From the NCBI RefSeq assembly GCF_023242315.1, contig NZ_JALLIY010000018.1, forward strand, positions 99,067-163,066: 64,000 nucleotides of DNA. Direction: 5' to 3'. The translations under genes were made by a program, and so were the position numbers. This document shows positions 38,778 through 47,850 of this stretch, one piece after another. The notes under the pieces were generated by a model. The model saw only the letters and a list, made by a program, of their open reading frames with translations. It was not told the origin of the DNA and searched no databases. This DNA is from Pseudomonas sp. MWU13-2105. GTDB taxonomy: Bacteria > Pseudomonadota > Gammaproteobacteria > Pseudomonadales > Pseudomonadaceae. The number at the start of each line of letters is the position of its first letter. The first letter of the stretch is position 1.

Positions 38778-39917
38778 TCAGTCAGCCACCTGAGACAGGC
38801 GGCTTCCCGCACGGGCATCGGCGAGCAGGCGGGTTGATGAAAAACGCGTGGCCCACAGATTTTCCTGGCGAAACGCCTGGATTCTTGAAACGTCGCAGCG
38901 ATAGTCCAGGGCCAGCAGGCTCGTCTGGCGCAAGTCGCTATTTTCATCGATCAACCATACGGCCGTCTCTTTATTGCGCAATGCCATTTCACCGAAATGG
39001 GTGGAGATCACCGGTAGGCCAAGCGAGCGGTACTCGTAGTATTTGATCGGATCGACGGAGTCTGTCAGACGACTGATCTTGAATGGGATCAGGCCAACCG
39101 AGAACGTCGCCATGGCGGCAATGGCCTCGGCATGGGGGCATTCAGGTAATAATTCGATATTTCCTGGTAGTGGACCAGGAGGGGGGGTAAATATGGGGCC
39201 AATCAGTTGAATCCGGTTTTCAGGGTTGGCGTGTGCCAGTGCGATGGTCAAGTCCCAGTCGAACCAGCTGCCAATCGTTCCCACATAACCCAGTAATTGT
39301 TGTTTGCTATCTAGCACCAGCGATTCGATGGGGGCCAGACCCTGTATGTCACACGCATTCAGTGCCAATTCCACCTTGTCGGCCAAGGCGCCCAGTGTTT
39401 TACCGATGGCGGTGGAGGAAACCAGGATTTTCGATACCCGTTCAACAAGCAATCGCTCGCGAGCGGCCATTGAGCGCCGAGACAGTCCTTGATAAAAGGC
39501 CGGGAAATCATCCATGGCATCGTAAACCGCATAGCTTTCGGGCAAGCACTCAAGTAGTTGCAGCGCTAGTGCCGAAGGTTTTCCGACGCAAATCATGCAG
39601 GAGTCTTCCGCGGCGAAGGTCATGGCTTTCTTGATGACCTTACGCCAGAGCAGCGTTTGAAGCAGTCCGGAACCCGGAATAGGCTCGATGGGCAAGACCT
39701 TGGGCTTGACGACCTTTAGCCAATGGGGTGACACCGCCTCTTTTTGGTTTGGAACAGTGGGGCTGCGCCTGAAGTCGGAATGTCTTGGCAGTCTCGTCGG
39801 ATAGGGGTCGATCCACAGCACTTGCGCCTGTGTTTGCTCGTGATACCACGCTACGAAATGATGCGAGCGCTGGCTGAAACTGGCCCAGGGGACAGGGGAA
39901 AGATAGATCATGCGCAT
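38778..39917 (-). CDS. GT-B type glycosyltransferase
   Basis: A 379-residue GT-B fold glycosyltransferase of GT1/GT4 type. It begins MRMIYLSPVPWASFSQRSHH, has a central LLGYVGTIGSWFDWDLTIAL segment, and the donor-site motif DPIKYYEYRSLGLPVISTHF near residue 295. Cytoplasmic, adding one sugar to the lipid-linked chain; donor and acceptor unknown. Its start overlaps the wecB stop by ten bases. An ATG six bases later, in ATGA overlap, is an alternative start. Confidence 0.87.
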   Translation of the reverse strand: MRMIYLSPVPWASFSQRSHHFVAWYHEQTQAQVLWIDPYPTRLPRHSDFRRSPTVPNQKEAVSPHWLKVVKPKVLPIEPIPGSGLLQTLLWRKVIKKAMTFAAEDSCMICVGKPSALALQLLECLPESYAVYDAMDDFPAFYQGLSRRSMAARERLLVERVSKILVSSTAIGKTLGALADKVELALNACDIQGLAPIESLVLDSKQQLLGYVGTIGSWFDWDLTIALAHANPENRIQLIGPIFTPPPGPLPGNIELLPECPHAEAIAAMATFSVGLIPFKISRLTDSVDPIKYYEYRSLGLPVISTHFGEMALRNKETAVWLIDENSDLRQTSLLALDYRCDVSRIQAFRQENLWATRFSSTRLLADARAGSRLSQVAD

Positions 39918-41017
39918 GTTTGAAAATGCCGTACCAAAACCTCGACGATGCGCCCGGCGGCCAAGCCATCCCCATAAGGAGAAACGCCCCGCGCCATGGC
40001 TTTATAGGCCGCGGGATCGTCAAGCAATAGCTGAGCCTGAACGATGATGTTGTCCTGATCGGCACCGACCAGTTTTACCACCCCGAGCTCGACGGCTTCG
40101 GGGCGCTCGGTTTCCTCCCGTAGTACCAGTACCGGTTTGCCGAGGGCCGGAGCTTCCTCCTGGACTCCACCGGAGTCACTGATGATCAAATAGGCGCGTT
40201 TCATCGCCGCGACGAACTGTGCATAGTCCAGGGGCTCGCAAAGAATAATGTTGGGCGTCCGGCCCAGTATTTCGTGAGCGACATCCTTGACGTTGGGGTT
40301 GGGGTGCACAGGGTAGAGTATTTGAACATCGGCGTTTCTTTCAGCGATCGTCTTGAGTGCCTGGCATATCGAGCGGAAGGGCTTGCCGAAGTTTTCGCGA
40401 CGGTGGCAGGTCACCAGTACCAGGCGCCTGCTCTCATCCAGGTCCATATCAAGGGCAAGCGGCTTGGCTGCTGCCATCAATAGGGCGTCGATGACGGTAT
40501 TTCCAGTCATGGTGATCGCTGTCGTGGCAACGCCTTCGTTTGACAGGTTATCCATGGCGCCTGGAGTAGGAGCAAAATGCCAGCTTGCCAGTTTGCCGAC
40601 TATGACCCGGTTCGCTTCCTCGGGGAACGGGTTGTACATGTCGGCGGTGCGCAATCCGGCCTCAATATGTCCAAATGGAATGCGTTGGTAGAAGCAGGCC
40701 AGCGCGGCGCCCATGACCGTCGTGGTATCGCCTTGGACCAGTACGACATCTGGCTTTTCGGCAAGCAGTACCTCATCGAGCCCTTCCAGCAGGCGTGCGG
40801 TCAATGTCGCCAAGGACTGGTTGGGACACATGATGTCCAGATCCAGATCCGGGGTAATCTCAAAAAAGTCGAGGACCTGGTCCAGCAGGTGGCGATGCTG
40901 GGCGGTGGCGAGGATTCGGCAGTTGATGCTGGCTTCCGCTTGCAATGCTTTGATGACTGGAGCCATTTTAATGGCCTCAGGACGTGTACCGATAATGCAG
41001 AGCACCTTCTGGGTCAT
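39908..41017 (-). CDS. wecB: UDP-N-acetylglucosamine 2-epimerase (non-hydrolysing)
   Basis: A 369-residue WecB. It has IGTRPEAIKMAPVI at residue 8, VLVQGDTTTVMG near 93, FGHIEAGLRTADMYNPFPEE near 122 and ISDSGGVQEEAPALGKPVLV near 280, all conserved in non-hydrolysing enzymes. It makes UDP-ManNAc. The usual partner, UDP-ManNAc dehydrogenase (WecC), is not in the window, so either ManNAc is used directly or the partner is elsewhere. Two bases follow the upstream methyltransferase stop. Confidence 0.94.
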   Translation of the reverse strand: MTQKVLCIIGTRPEAIKMAPVIKALQAEASINCRILATAQHRHLLDQVLDFFEITPDLDLDIMCPNQSLATLTARLLEGLDEVLLAEKPDVVLVQGDTTTVMGAALACFYQRIPFGHIEAGLRTADMYNPFPEEANRVIVGKLASWHFAPTPGAMDNLSNEGVATTAITMTGNTVIDALLMAAAKPLALDMDLDESRRLVLVTCHRRENFGKPFRSICQALKTIAERNADVQILYPVHPNPNVKDVAHEILGRTPNIILCEPLDYAQFVAAMKRAYLIISDSGGVQEEAPALGKPVLVLREETERPEAVELGVVKLVGADQDNIIVQAQLLLDDPAAYKAMARGVSPYGDGLAAGRIVEVLVRHFQTCA

Positions 41018-41019
41018 TC

Positions 41020-42681
41020 CTATATCGATCCTGTTATCTGCGTGGCGAGTGGCTGGTGCGCGTTCGGTACGCTCCGAGGTATTGGGCCGGGGCCTCTGTC
41101 ATGGCGACATCCATAAATACCAAAAAGCTCTGCGCCGCGCCCGCCCTGCCGATAGTGTTGGACCTCGGCCCTGACCATCTCCGCGATGAGTTGCCGATCC
41201 GCGGGAGCGTCGATGTTGAAGTTGTTGCTGTAGGCCAGATCAATCATTCGCCAGAGGAAGCAGTTTCGACGATAGACCTGTATTGGCATAAGCCAGCAAT
41301 CGAGCAGAGAGAGGATTTCTTCACTCCGTATACCCTCGAAGCAGCCGACTGAGTGGTCATTGTCCGGGATGGCGTCGTCGGTCAGCTGGCTACCGGAGTT
41401 CAGCCGGTAACGCGGGGGAAGAGAGGAAAACATGGCGTTAGCCGCGATGGCGGCGTCCGGCCACAGGCGATTCCCGTTGCGCCCGACAGCTTCGCCAATG
41501 CTCCAGAATTCGCCATCAGTATCCAGGCTGCCGGAAATGAAGTGCATGACCTTTTCCAGTTCTACCAGGTGATGCAGGGCGGAGACACAGATGATGACGT
41601 CCCATTTCTCACCAGTGATACCAAGATTGTTGGCGTCGGCGACTATCAGGTCCAGGGACGTCTGCGCCGGGAACTGTTTGCTGGCCATGTGTAACAAGTC
41701 TTCGTTGATGTCCAGTAGTGACCACTCGACCCCGCTAGGGACAGCGGCGGCGAAGCCTGCTTCGATGCGTGCCGCTCCGCTGCAAATAGAAAGAACTTTT
41801 ACTTTTCCCCGAGTGTTGACCATTTGTTGAAGCCGCTTCTTATAATCGGGCGGGGTATCTTTGATAGCACTGCCCAAGAGCCTCATGGCATAACGATATG
41901 TGTCTTCGCCGGCGTTGGGCTCCAAGTCTGGAATGTTGATTTCAGCTGTGTAGTTTTGCTGAATGGCGGTCGGCCGCAGATGACGAACACTTCGTTTAAT
42001 GCCTTGTGCAGCCAGGCTTTGCTGGTCTTGAACTTTTGCATAAAAATCGTTGCGATAGGCTGCACTGAAATGGGCGATTTCGTTCTTTATACGTATCGCC
42101 TGGTGCGTCCTTGCCAGCAGTACCTTCAAGTCTGTTGCTCTGGCGATACAAAGATCGGCTACTGCCAGCCAATCGGCTGTCGGATCGCCCGCCGAGCCGG
42201 GGCCGCACTCAATAATGAATTTACCCGCTTTATCGGCTAACCAGGCGATGTCCAACTCCATGACACGCCAGGTCGCTGGCGTATTGCCGGGCAATAGTTC
42301 AAACATGCCGACGGTGAATTTGACGTTATTTTGACCATCCAGGAAACTAATCGTGCAGGTCAGTCCGTCCGTACTGATTTCAGGGAGCGCGGGGGCAAGG
42401 CGGATGTAAATTCTGGAATCCGGGAAGAGGCAAATCTGCTCGGTTTCAAGGCGTTCCCCAGCTGTCAGGACCACTGAATACCTGGCTTCTCTCAGGTGGC
42501 TCGGGTACCTCCACCGCGGAGGATTGATTTTGTTGCCGATTGAATAAGCAGCGAACCGGCTCTGTTCATCAAGCAGGAAAAAATCAGGCGTTGAAAGCGC
42601 TTCGGTTTTTTGACGAACCATAGGGAGTGACGATTGTCTTCTTAGCCCGCGGTGAATAACGCGTATTATCCTGTTTAGCAT
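41020..42681 (-). CDS. Two-domain SAM methyltransferase
   Basis: A 553-residue protein. Residues about 60-190 are beta-rich and resemble a carbohydrate-binding-like module, with no motif I can name. A class I methyltransferase domain starts near residue 285: motif I VKVLSICSGAARIEAGFA, acidic LLDINEDLL, and WDVIICVSALHHL. It could methylate a sugar of the O-chain, perhaps as a chain-ending cap, given an ABC export system. It precedes wecB by two bases and follows the GMC gene by 101 bases. Confidence 0.8.
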   Translation of the reverse strand: MLNRIIRVIHRGLRRQSSLPMVRQKTEALSTPDFFLLDEQSRFAAYSIGNKINPPRWRYPSHLREARYSVVLTAGERLETEQICLFPDSRIYIRLAPALPEISTDGLTCTISFLDGQNNVKFTVGMFELLPGNTPATWRVMELDIAWLADKAGKFIIECGPGSAGDPTADWLAVADLCIARATDLKVLLARTHQAIRIKNEIAHFSAAYRNDFYAKVQDQQSLAAQGIKRSVRHLRPTAIQQNYTAEINIPDLEPNAGEDTYRYAMRLLGSAIKDTPPDYKKRLQQMVNTRGKVKVLSICSGAARIEAGFAAAVPSGVEWSLLDINEDLLHMASKQFPAQTSLDLIVADANNLGITGEKWDVIICVSALHHLVELEKVMHFISGSLDTDGEFWSIGEAVGRNGNRLWPDAAIAANAMFSSLPPRYRLNSGSQLTDDAIPDNDHSVGCFEGIRSEEILSLLDCWLMPIQVYRRNCFLWRMIDLAYSNNFNIDAPADRQLIAEMVRAEVQHYRQGGRGAELFGIYGCRHDRGPGPIPRSVPNAHQPLATQITGSI

Positions 42682-42782
42682 TCGTCGTCCTTTATGTTGA
42701 CGGCATCTTCGCTGCTTTCGTCATGCTGGTGTGATTTGTCCAGCGTTTCTGCGCTAAAGCTCTAATAGAGCTTTACATCAAT

Positions 42783-44357
42783 TTAGTACTGTTCTAAAGC
42801 CAGCTTTCGCCCAATTCGATCGGCGTTAGCCATAATGGTCAGTGTGTGTGATTTTTCTGTGATTTTGGGTAGGCAAGAACCATCTATCAAGTGCACTCCG
42901 GGAAGGCCGGCCACTTCCCCTAATATATCTGTTTGCCCCACTTGAGGTGTGGAGTGCATCGGGAATGTTCCTGCATAGTGGATATCGGCTCCGGGTTTTC
43001 CAATGCTGAAACTCATTGGCATCAACAGGGCGCCCATTTTAAAATAATATTTGCGTAGCTTTTTCTGGGCTATTTTCATGATTGTAGCGGTCTCTTCTCG
43101 CTCTTTTCCCTTGACCAATAAGGCACCATTGTCCCCCAGCGCTACCGTATTTTCAGATAGCTGGCCGGGCAAGAACAGGTTGCCTACGAGGCAAGAGCTG
43201 AGCAGATTTTTCAACAGTTCAATGCTGTAGCGTTTGCTCATGGGCAGTCGGCTGGCAAACTCGGAGACGGGAAGGCCTGTCGTGCTGAATGTCGAGCCAA
43301 AAGCAGTGACACCGGGTACAAGATCGAGCGCGAACGATAGTTGACCCAGGCCAAATGTCGAGACTCTGGGCGTTCCGAGCATTTTGGGCAGCCAAAGGAG
43401 AAAGGCTGCAGTGGGGGAGGAGAGCAGCGGTAGAGGTGATGTGTGTCCAAGCCGCTTGAGCGTTAACCGCGTAGACGCCAGTGTGCCTGCCGCCAGTAGC
43501 AAGCGTCGCCCCGAAAATTCTTGGGTGGTGTGTTTATCCGTGACTGTCCATAAATCGTCACTTTTGAAGAAATCATGCACAAGCATTCCCTGTATGTGTT
43601 GAAAACCAGGGTATTGCTTGAGCTTTGCAAGTTCCTGGGAGGCGCTGTAGAGGGATTGGTTGTGACAGCCCCACAGACAGTTGCCCAGTGAGTCGCAGGC
43701 TTTTCGCCCATCCAGGTCCTTGCTTAAAACGGCCACCCTTGAGCGGCCAAGACGAAAGCCTGACTTTGGCAGGCGTGCCTGGAGCTTGCTGTAGTTCTGA
43801 TAGAGCCGTTGATGGAGTTTGTCCAAGGGCAGGGCTGGCTGTGACCACTCGTCAAGGCCAAAGTAATCAGAAAGATCATCGTCGGCATTACCACTGATGC
43901 CCATCCGCCGAGAGACCGTTTCATAGGATTTTTCCATTTCTTCGTATGGAATGGGCAGACCGGAGAACTCGCTGGCAGAAAGACGTGCAACTCCGCATCC
44001 CCACGCGTTGCTCAGGCCGCCGGTGGCCAGTGAACCGACTACGATGAAATCCTCTGAGCGGATAAGGTTGGCCGTGTCGTAGTTTTCGAATACATAGGCG
44101 TGGGTTGGTGTTCTCAGCTTGGGTGAAACAGCCTCCAGTTTTTCAAGCGCATGAAAACGTTCGCCAATCATCCATTTCCACTGCTGCTCATTGCTTTCTC
44201 TATTGAGAATATATGGGCTATCCGGGGCCGCGGGTGAGTCAGCTGCACACTGGGCGTCCACCATGAGCACTCTCAACCCGGATTGGACGAGTGGGTAGGC
44301 GGCCGAGGTTCCCGCTGGGCCGCTGCCTACGATAATGACGTCGAATTTATGTTTCAC
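42783..44357 (-). CDS. GMC-type FAD oxidoreductase
   Basis: A 524-residue flavoprotein. The FAD-binding VIIVGSGPAGTSAAYPL is at residue 7. GSLATGGLSNAWGCG near 110 and the Cys-rich GNCLWGCHNQSLYS near 215 are typical of the GMC group that acts on sugars and sterols. The C-terminal domain has HYAGTFPMHSTP near 455 and HLIDGSCLPKITEKSHTLT near 480. It presumably oxidises a hydroxyl of a sugar or lipid-linked sugar. GTG 44357 is the likely start, with an 11-base overlap with the SDR gene and GAGAG upstream. An ATG at 44393 would overlap more. Confidence 0.85.
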   Translation of the reverse strand: MKHKFDVIIVGSGPAGTSAAYPLVQSGLRVLMVDAQCAADSPAAPDSPYILNRESNEQQWKWMIGERFHALEKLEAVSPKLRTPTHAYVFENYDTANLIRSEDFIVVGSLATGGLSNAWGCGVARLSASEFSGLPIPYEEMEKSYETVSRRMGISGNADDDLSDYFGLDEWSQPALPLDKLHQRLYQNYSKLQARLPKSGFRLGRSRVAVLSKDLDGRKACDSLGNCLWGCHNQSLYSASQELAKLKQYPGFQHIQGMLVHDFFKSDDLWTVTDKHTTQEFSGRRLLLAAGTLASTRLTLKRLGHTSPLPLLSSPTAAFLLWLPKMLGTPRVSTFGLGQLSFALDLVPGVTAFGSTFSTTGLPVSEFASRLPMSKRYSIELLKNLLSSCLVGNLFLPGQLSENTVALGDNGALLVKGKEREETATIMKIAQKKLRKYYFKMGALLMPMSFSIGKPGADIHYAGTFPMHSTPQVGQTDILGEVAGLPGVHLIDGSCLPKITEKSHTLTIMANADRIGRKLALEQY

Positions 44358-45636
44358 GCCTGCTCTCGCTTCCCATAAATAGTTGACGGGCAAAGGGTTT
44401 ACAGAGTATCGCGAACAAGCGCCAGACGAGCTCCTTGAAAGCCGTTATTGCCAGTGCGGACAGTGCCCTCAGGGCGCCACCCTGTTGCTGGGGATCTAAA
44501 AACACTCGCGCGCCTTGTGGGCTGGCCTCGGCAATCTGGATTGCAAATTGCAGGCGCAGCGCAAGTTCCTGGTTTTGTGGGTGTCGAAGGCTGGCAGGGT
44601 TGTCCAGCAGGCCCAGCAGTATCGGCCAACGTGCTATCAAGCTTGAACAAAACAGGCTTTCACGCTTGCCTGCGCGTTCTAATGCATAGACATAACGTCG
44701 CACCAGGCTGGGCTTCGGGGCCGTCTTGAGCAGGTAGTTCAAGAGAGTCGCCCCCTCTCGAAGTAGATGCCTGCGTTTATTCTGACCCCCACGATACATG
44801 CCTTGTGCCAAGGGACGGAGCACAAGATGGATTCGTCGCAATGACTCTTCACACTGCAGAGGGGGGAGCTTGATCAGCGAGAGTACTCGTACAAGCCCGA
44901 ATCTCTCGCTCAGGGAGCGGCCGAGTAACCATCCCAGTAGCTTGATGGGGCCGCTCGGCAGGGGTAGGGGCAGGCGAAACCTGTTGAGTCTGTCAGCGGC
45001 AATCGACTTGAGAAAACGCGTAAACGGTATCGGCTGTATTGCTCCCAGGCTGATGATTTCTCCCTGGATATCATCTCGGTTGACAATATTCAGTATGGCG
45101 CTGGTCAAGTCTTCGATGTGAATCGGTTGTACCCAGGCCGTTGGCAAGAACACCGGGATGACCGGTACGCGTCTGACCACGGTCACCAACATACCGAATA
45201 ATCCTCGTTCGGGGCCGCCATAAACCTGCCCCGGCCTGATGACGATCCCCGCGCACTTCAATACTTCTTGTTCGATATGCCATTTTATCTGGCCATAGGC
45301 GCTGGGGGCTGTCGGACTTGCCGTCTGGCTTGAGATGAAGATAAATTTCGCATTTGCCTTGAGCGTCTTTTCGAGCAGACTTCTGGCCGCTTCTATTTCG
45401 TACTCAAGGGACGAATCGGTACTCTTCGAGGTGTCCGCCGCCAGGTGGATGACTGCGCCGACATCGGCTGGGACATCGGGTGCAGGGCGGTGCAGGTCAT
45501 ATGCAAACCACGTGTATTCGGGTGGGCATGGTGCTCGTGTAGCGCAGATGATCTGGCTTCCCTCACGCCTTGCCTGGGCCACCAGTTCCCGGCCGATATA
45601 GCCTGTTGCCCCGGTAATCAGAAGCTTCACGCTCAT
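44347..45636 (-). CDS. Extended SDR (NAD-dependent epimerase/reductase) with a helical C-terminal extension
   Basis: A 429-residue protein. Residues 1-250 form an extended SDR with GATGYIGREL at residue 8, the IHLAADTS segment, and the catalytic YGQIK near residue 118. Residues 255-429 are an added, mostly helical, basic region rich in leucine and arginine that I do not recognise. It overlaps the GtrA-like gene by ATGA and the GMC oxidoreductase gene by 11 bases. An SDR paired with a flavin oxidoreductase suggests two-step oxidation/reduction, that is, epimerisation of a sugar, by analogy with DprE1/DprE2. The analogy is inferred from gene pairing only. Confidence 0.82.
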   Translation of the reverse strand: MSVKLLITGATGYIGRELVAQARREGSQIICATRAPCPPEYTWFAYDLHRPAPDVPADVGAVIHLAADTSKSTDSSLEYEIEAARSLLEKTLKANAKFIFISSQTASPTAPSAYGQIKWHIEQEVLKCAGIVIRPGQVYGGPERGLFGMLVTVVRRVPVIPVFLPTAWVQPIHIEDLTSAILNIVNRDDIQGEIISLGAIQPIPFTRFLKSIAADRLNRFRLPLPLPSGPIKLLGWLLGRSLSERFGLVRVLSLIKLPPLQCEESLRRIHLVLRPLAQGMYRGGQNKRRHLLREGATLLNYLLKTAPKPSLVRRYVYALERAGKRESLFCSSLIARWPILLGLLDNPASLRHPQNQELALRLQFAIQIAEASPQGARVFLDPQQQGGALRALSALAITAFKELVWRLFAILCKPFARQLFMGSESRRET

Positions 45637-46040
45637 GACTCTCCAGTCCTGTTGGGGCTGGAGCGATCAGCCGCTCCAAGGTGAAAGACAAATAGCTTGC
45701 TTATCCAGTAGGTCAACATCACGCAAAGGATGTCCGAGATGAATTTGACCAGCGTTGGATGATTGAGGAAATGCAAGCCAATTGTAAATATAGCTGATGA
45801 GAATGGGATATTGATGGCCAGTAGGGAGAAGTAGCGCAGCGCTTGAGTTTTTTTACTACCTTGTGTCGATTCGAAGGTGAAGTGGCGGTGTAGAAAAAAA
45901 GCAAAAATGCCGGCAATCACCTTTCCAGCGATATTCATGAGTACCAGTTTATCCTTGAATATAAAGGCCAGAAAAATAAAGGCCCCCATGTCCAGCGCGT
46001 AGGCAAAAACCTGGATGATGATATAGCGGAGAAAGGTCAA
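45633..46040 (-). CDS. GtrA-like membrane protein
   Basis: A 135-residue protein with four hydrophobic helices, typical of the GtrA family. Members are thought to flip polyprenyl-phosphate-linked sugars across the inner membrane. It begins with TTG in a TTGA overlap with the stop of the methyltransferase gene, which indicates tight translational coupling. The last residues before the stop are basic. The neighbouring GT2 and GT-C-like proteins are the usual partners of a GtrA flippase. Confidence 0.83.
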   Translation of the reverse strand: MTFLRYIIIQVFAYALDMGAFIFLAFIFKDKLVLMNIAGKVIAGIFAFFLHRHFTFESTQGSKKTQALRYFSLLAINIPFSSAIFTIGLHFLNHPTLVKFISDILCVMLTYWISKLFVFHLGAADRSSPNRTGES

Positions 46041-46828
46041 GGTTTTTTCCTGATGACGATGATGTGGTGTAGCGCGAAAAGATGGCGTGCTGGGTAAAGT
46101 AGCTTTTCAATGAGTTTAAGTGCAGGCGTCAGCGCATCGGGGAGTAATTGCCTGAAGTTCAGGCCGCCGGATGTCAGGTAGCGAATATAGTTATTACATA
46201 CCTCCATGTGCGCAATCTCAAGTCCAGGATTCTTGCGCTCGAACTCTTCCCTGTCTCGTACGAAAACAATATAGCTAAGTGCCTGATTCGCACCGTTCAT
46301 GGGACCGCTGGCTGGCGTTTCCCAAGAGTTATAATGCGGATCGAAGCCTTCAGATTTGAAAAGCCTTTTATAAAGAAATCTGGAACATGGGCCGTAGAAT
46401 GGCTCGATCAAAATGGCGCCGCCACCCGGCTTGAGCGTACGATTGAGTTCGGCGAAGAAAAGATCGGGATGGGGGAAGTGATGAAAGCAATTTTGTCCAT
46501 AAAAGACCCGGATGCAGTGGTCTTCGATGTCCATCGCTTCTGCATTTAGCACTCTATCCAAATAGGGCGAAAAAACGATATCTGTTGCCAGAACCCCCGG
46601 GTAGGACTCTCGCATGGGGGCAATCCCCGCACCGATTTCGATTTCCAGTCCCTCAGGGTAAAGGTAGCGTTCTGCCAGCCGTTTGCAGCTGTGATGGAAG
46701 TCGCTAAATACTTCTCGCAGCATGGGTTTCTGCTGCAACACTTTTTGATGCAGATCCAGGCGCTCAGCAGCATCGACATCCAGCTTTTTCAAGGTGGGAT
46801 CGGTCAGAAAATTTCTGATAATGCTCAC
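46037..46828 (-). CDS. Class I SAM methyltransferase
   Basis: A 263-residue methyltransferase. GLEIEIGAGIAPMRESYPG near residue 61 is a variant of motif I, and FYGQNCFHHFPHPDLFFAEL near 107 followed by LKPGGGAILIEPFYG is the core of the fold. It starts with GTG in a GTGA overlap with the preceding GT2 gene. It is probably a sugar or lipid-linked-sugar methyltransferase. The substrate is not readable from the sequence. Confidence 0.82.
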   Translation of the reverse strand: MSIIRNFLTDPTLKKLDVDAAERLDLHQKVLQQKPMLREVFSDFHHSCKRLAERYLYPEGLEIEIGAGIAPMRESYPGVLATDIVFSPYLDRVLNAEAMDIEDHCIRVFYGQNCFHHFPHPDLFFAELNRTLKPGGGAILIEPFYGPCSRFLYKRLFKSEGFDPHYNSWETPASGPMNGANQALSYIVFVRDREEFERKNPGLEIAHMEVCNNYIRYLTSGGLNFRQLLPDALTPALKLIEKLLYPARHLFALHHIIVIRKKP

Positions 46829-47847
46829 TTGTTCTGGCCGTCCGTCGATTGTGCTCTACGCCGCTTGAGGTGCCTCGGTCGGCTCGGCACCGCCGCAATA
46901 TCGTAACCGAGGAACGCCATGATCAATTGTATACCGGTGAGTACCGGAAGGGCGCTCAGCATGACCGTGCCCGCCGATGTCGGAAGGCCATTGGACAGCG
47001 ATTGTAGCCAGTGATTTCCGCCGAACAGGATACCAAACGATAGCAAGAGGATACCCACCGGAAGTTCTATTGATGCCAACGACATATTTCGCAGGTAATA
47101 GTTATAAAAAATTCGCTTTGCGAAATTTCGCGCATGTTTGAACAGGAATTCTCCGATGATCTCGGATATTTTAAGATTGCTGACCTCAGCCCCATACTTT
47201 GCTTCCATGGGTATATCAATCGCCACGGCGCGCAACGTGTTCAAACGGAAAAGAATGTCTGTTTCAAAAAAATAACGCTGGCTGATTCTGTCGAGGGGTA
47301 ATAGCTTGGCCACGTCACGATGAATGGCGGTGTAGCCGTTGGTGGGGTCGAACAGGTCCCAATAGCCGGTGGACAGTTTGGCTATCAAGGAAAGTACCGC
47401 ATTACCAAAGAGGCGCATCTTGGGCATGGATTGTACTTGTTCCAGATCGAAGAACCGATTGCCTTTTGTATAGTCGGCCTCTCCCGCCAGGATCGGGTCA
47501 ATGAATAGTGGGATCAAACATGGGTCCATCTGGCCGTCGCCGTCGACCTTTACAATGATACTTGCGCCATCGCTAATGGCCGCTGCATAGCCGGTCATTA
47601 CCGCGCCGCCAACACCTTTGTTGGCGTCATGAGTCAAGACGTGGACACGGGGATCGCAGGCGTGCATTTTCACATGGGCGCCGGACCCCTCCGGACAGGC
47701 ATCATCCACGACATAGATACGCCATATATCGGGGCCTATGCCCTGAATGACCTCCAGTATATGAGCGACCACCTTGAAGCAAGGAATAACGACCGCCACA
47801 CGTTCTTCGTCACTGAAAAAATCTATTTTTGGGTTCGTCGGGGTCAT
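46825..47847 (-). CDS. GT2 glycosyltransferase of polyprenyl-phosphate type
   Basis: A 340-residue GT2 enzyme with AVVIPCFKVVAHILEVI at the N-terminus and IIVKVDGDGQMDP near residue 97 as the donor-metal motif. RYFFETDILFRLN near 190 is followed by two C-terminal membrane helices (about residues 258-278 and 292-312). This resembles DPM1/ArnC-like enzymes that attach a sugar to polyprenyl phosphate on the cytoplasmic face. It is three bases after the GT-C-like gene and overlaps the methyltransferase gene. Confidence 0.87.
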   Translation of the reverse strand: MTPTNPKIDFFSDEERVAVVIPCFKVVAHILEVIQGIGPDIWRIYVVDDACPEGSGAHVKMHACDPRVHVLTHDANKGVGGAVMTGYAAAISDGASIIVKVDGDGQMDPCLIPLFIDPILAGEADYTKGNRFFDLEQVQSMPKMRLFGNAVLSLIAKLSTGYWDLFDPTNGYTAIHRDVAKLLPLDRISQRYFFETDILFRLNTLRAVAIDIPMEAKYGAEVSNLKISEIIGEFLFKHARNFAKRIFYNYYLRNMSLASIELPVGILLLSFGILFGGNHWLQSLSNGLPTSAGTVMLSALPVLTGIQLIMAFLGYDIAAVPSRPRHLKRRRAQSTDGQNK

Positions 47848-47850
47848 TGT

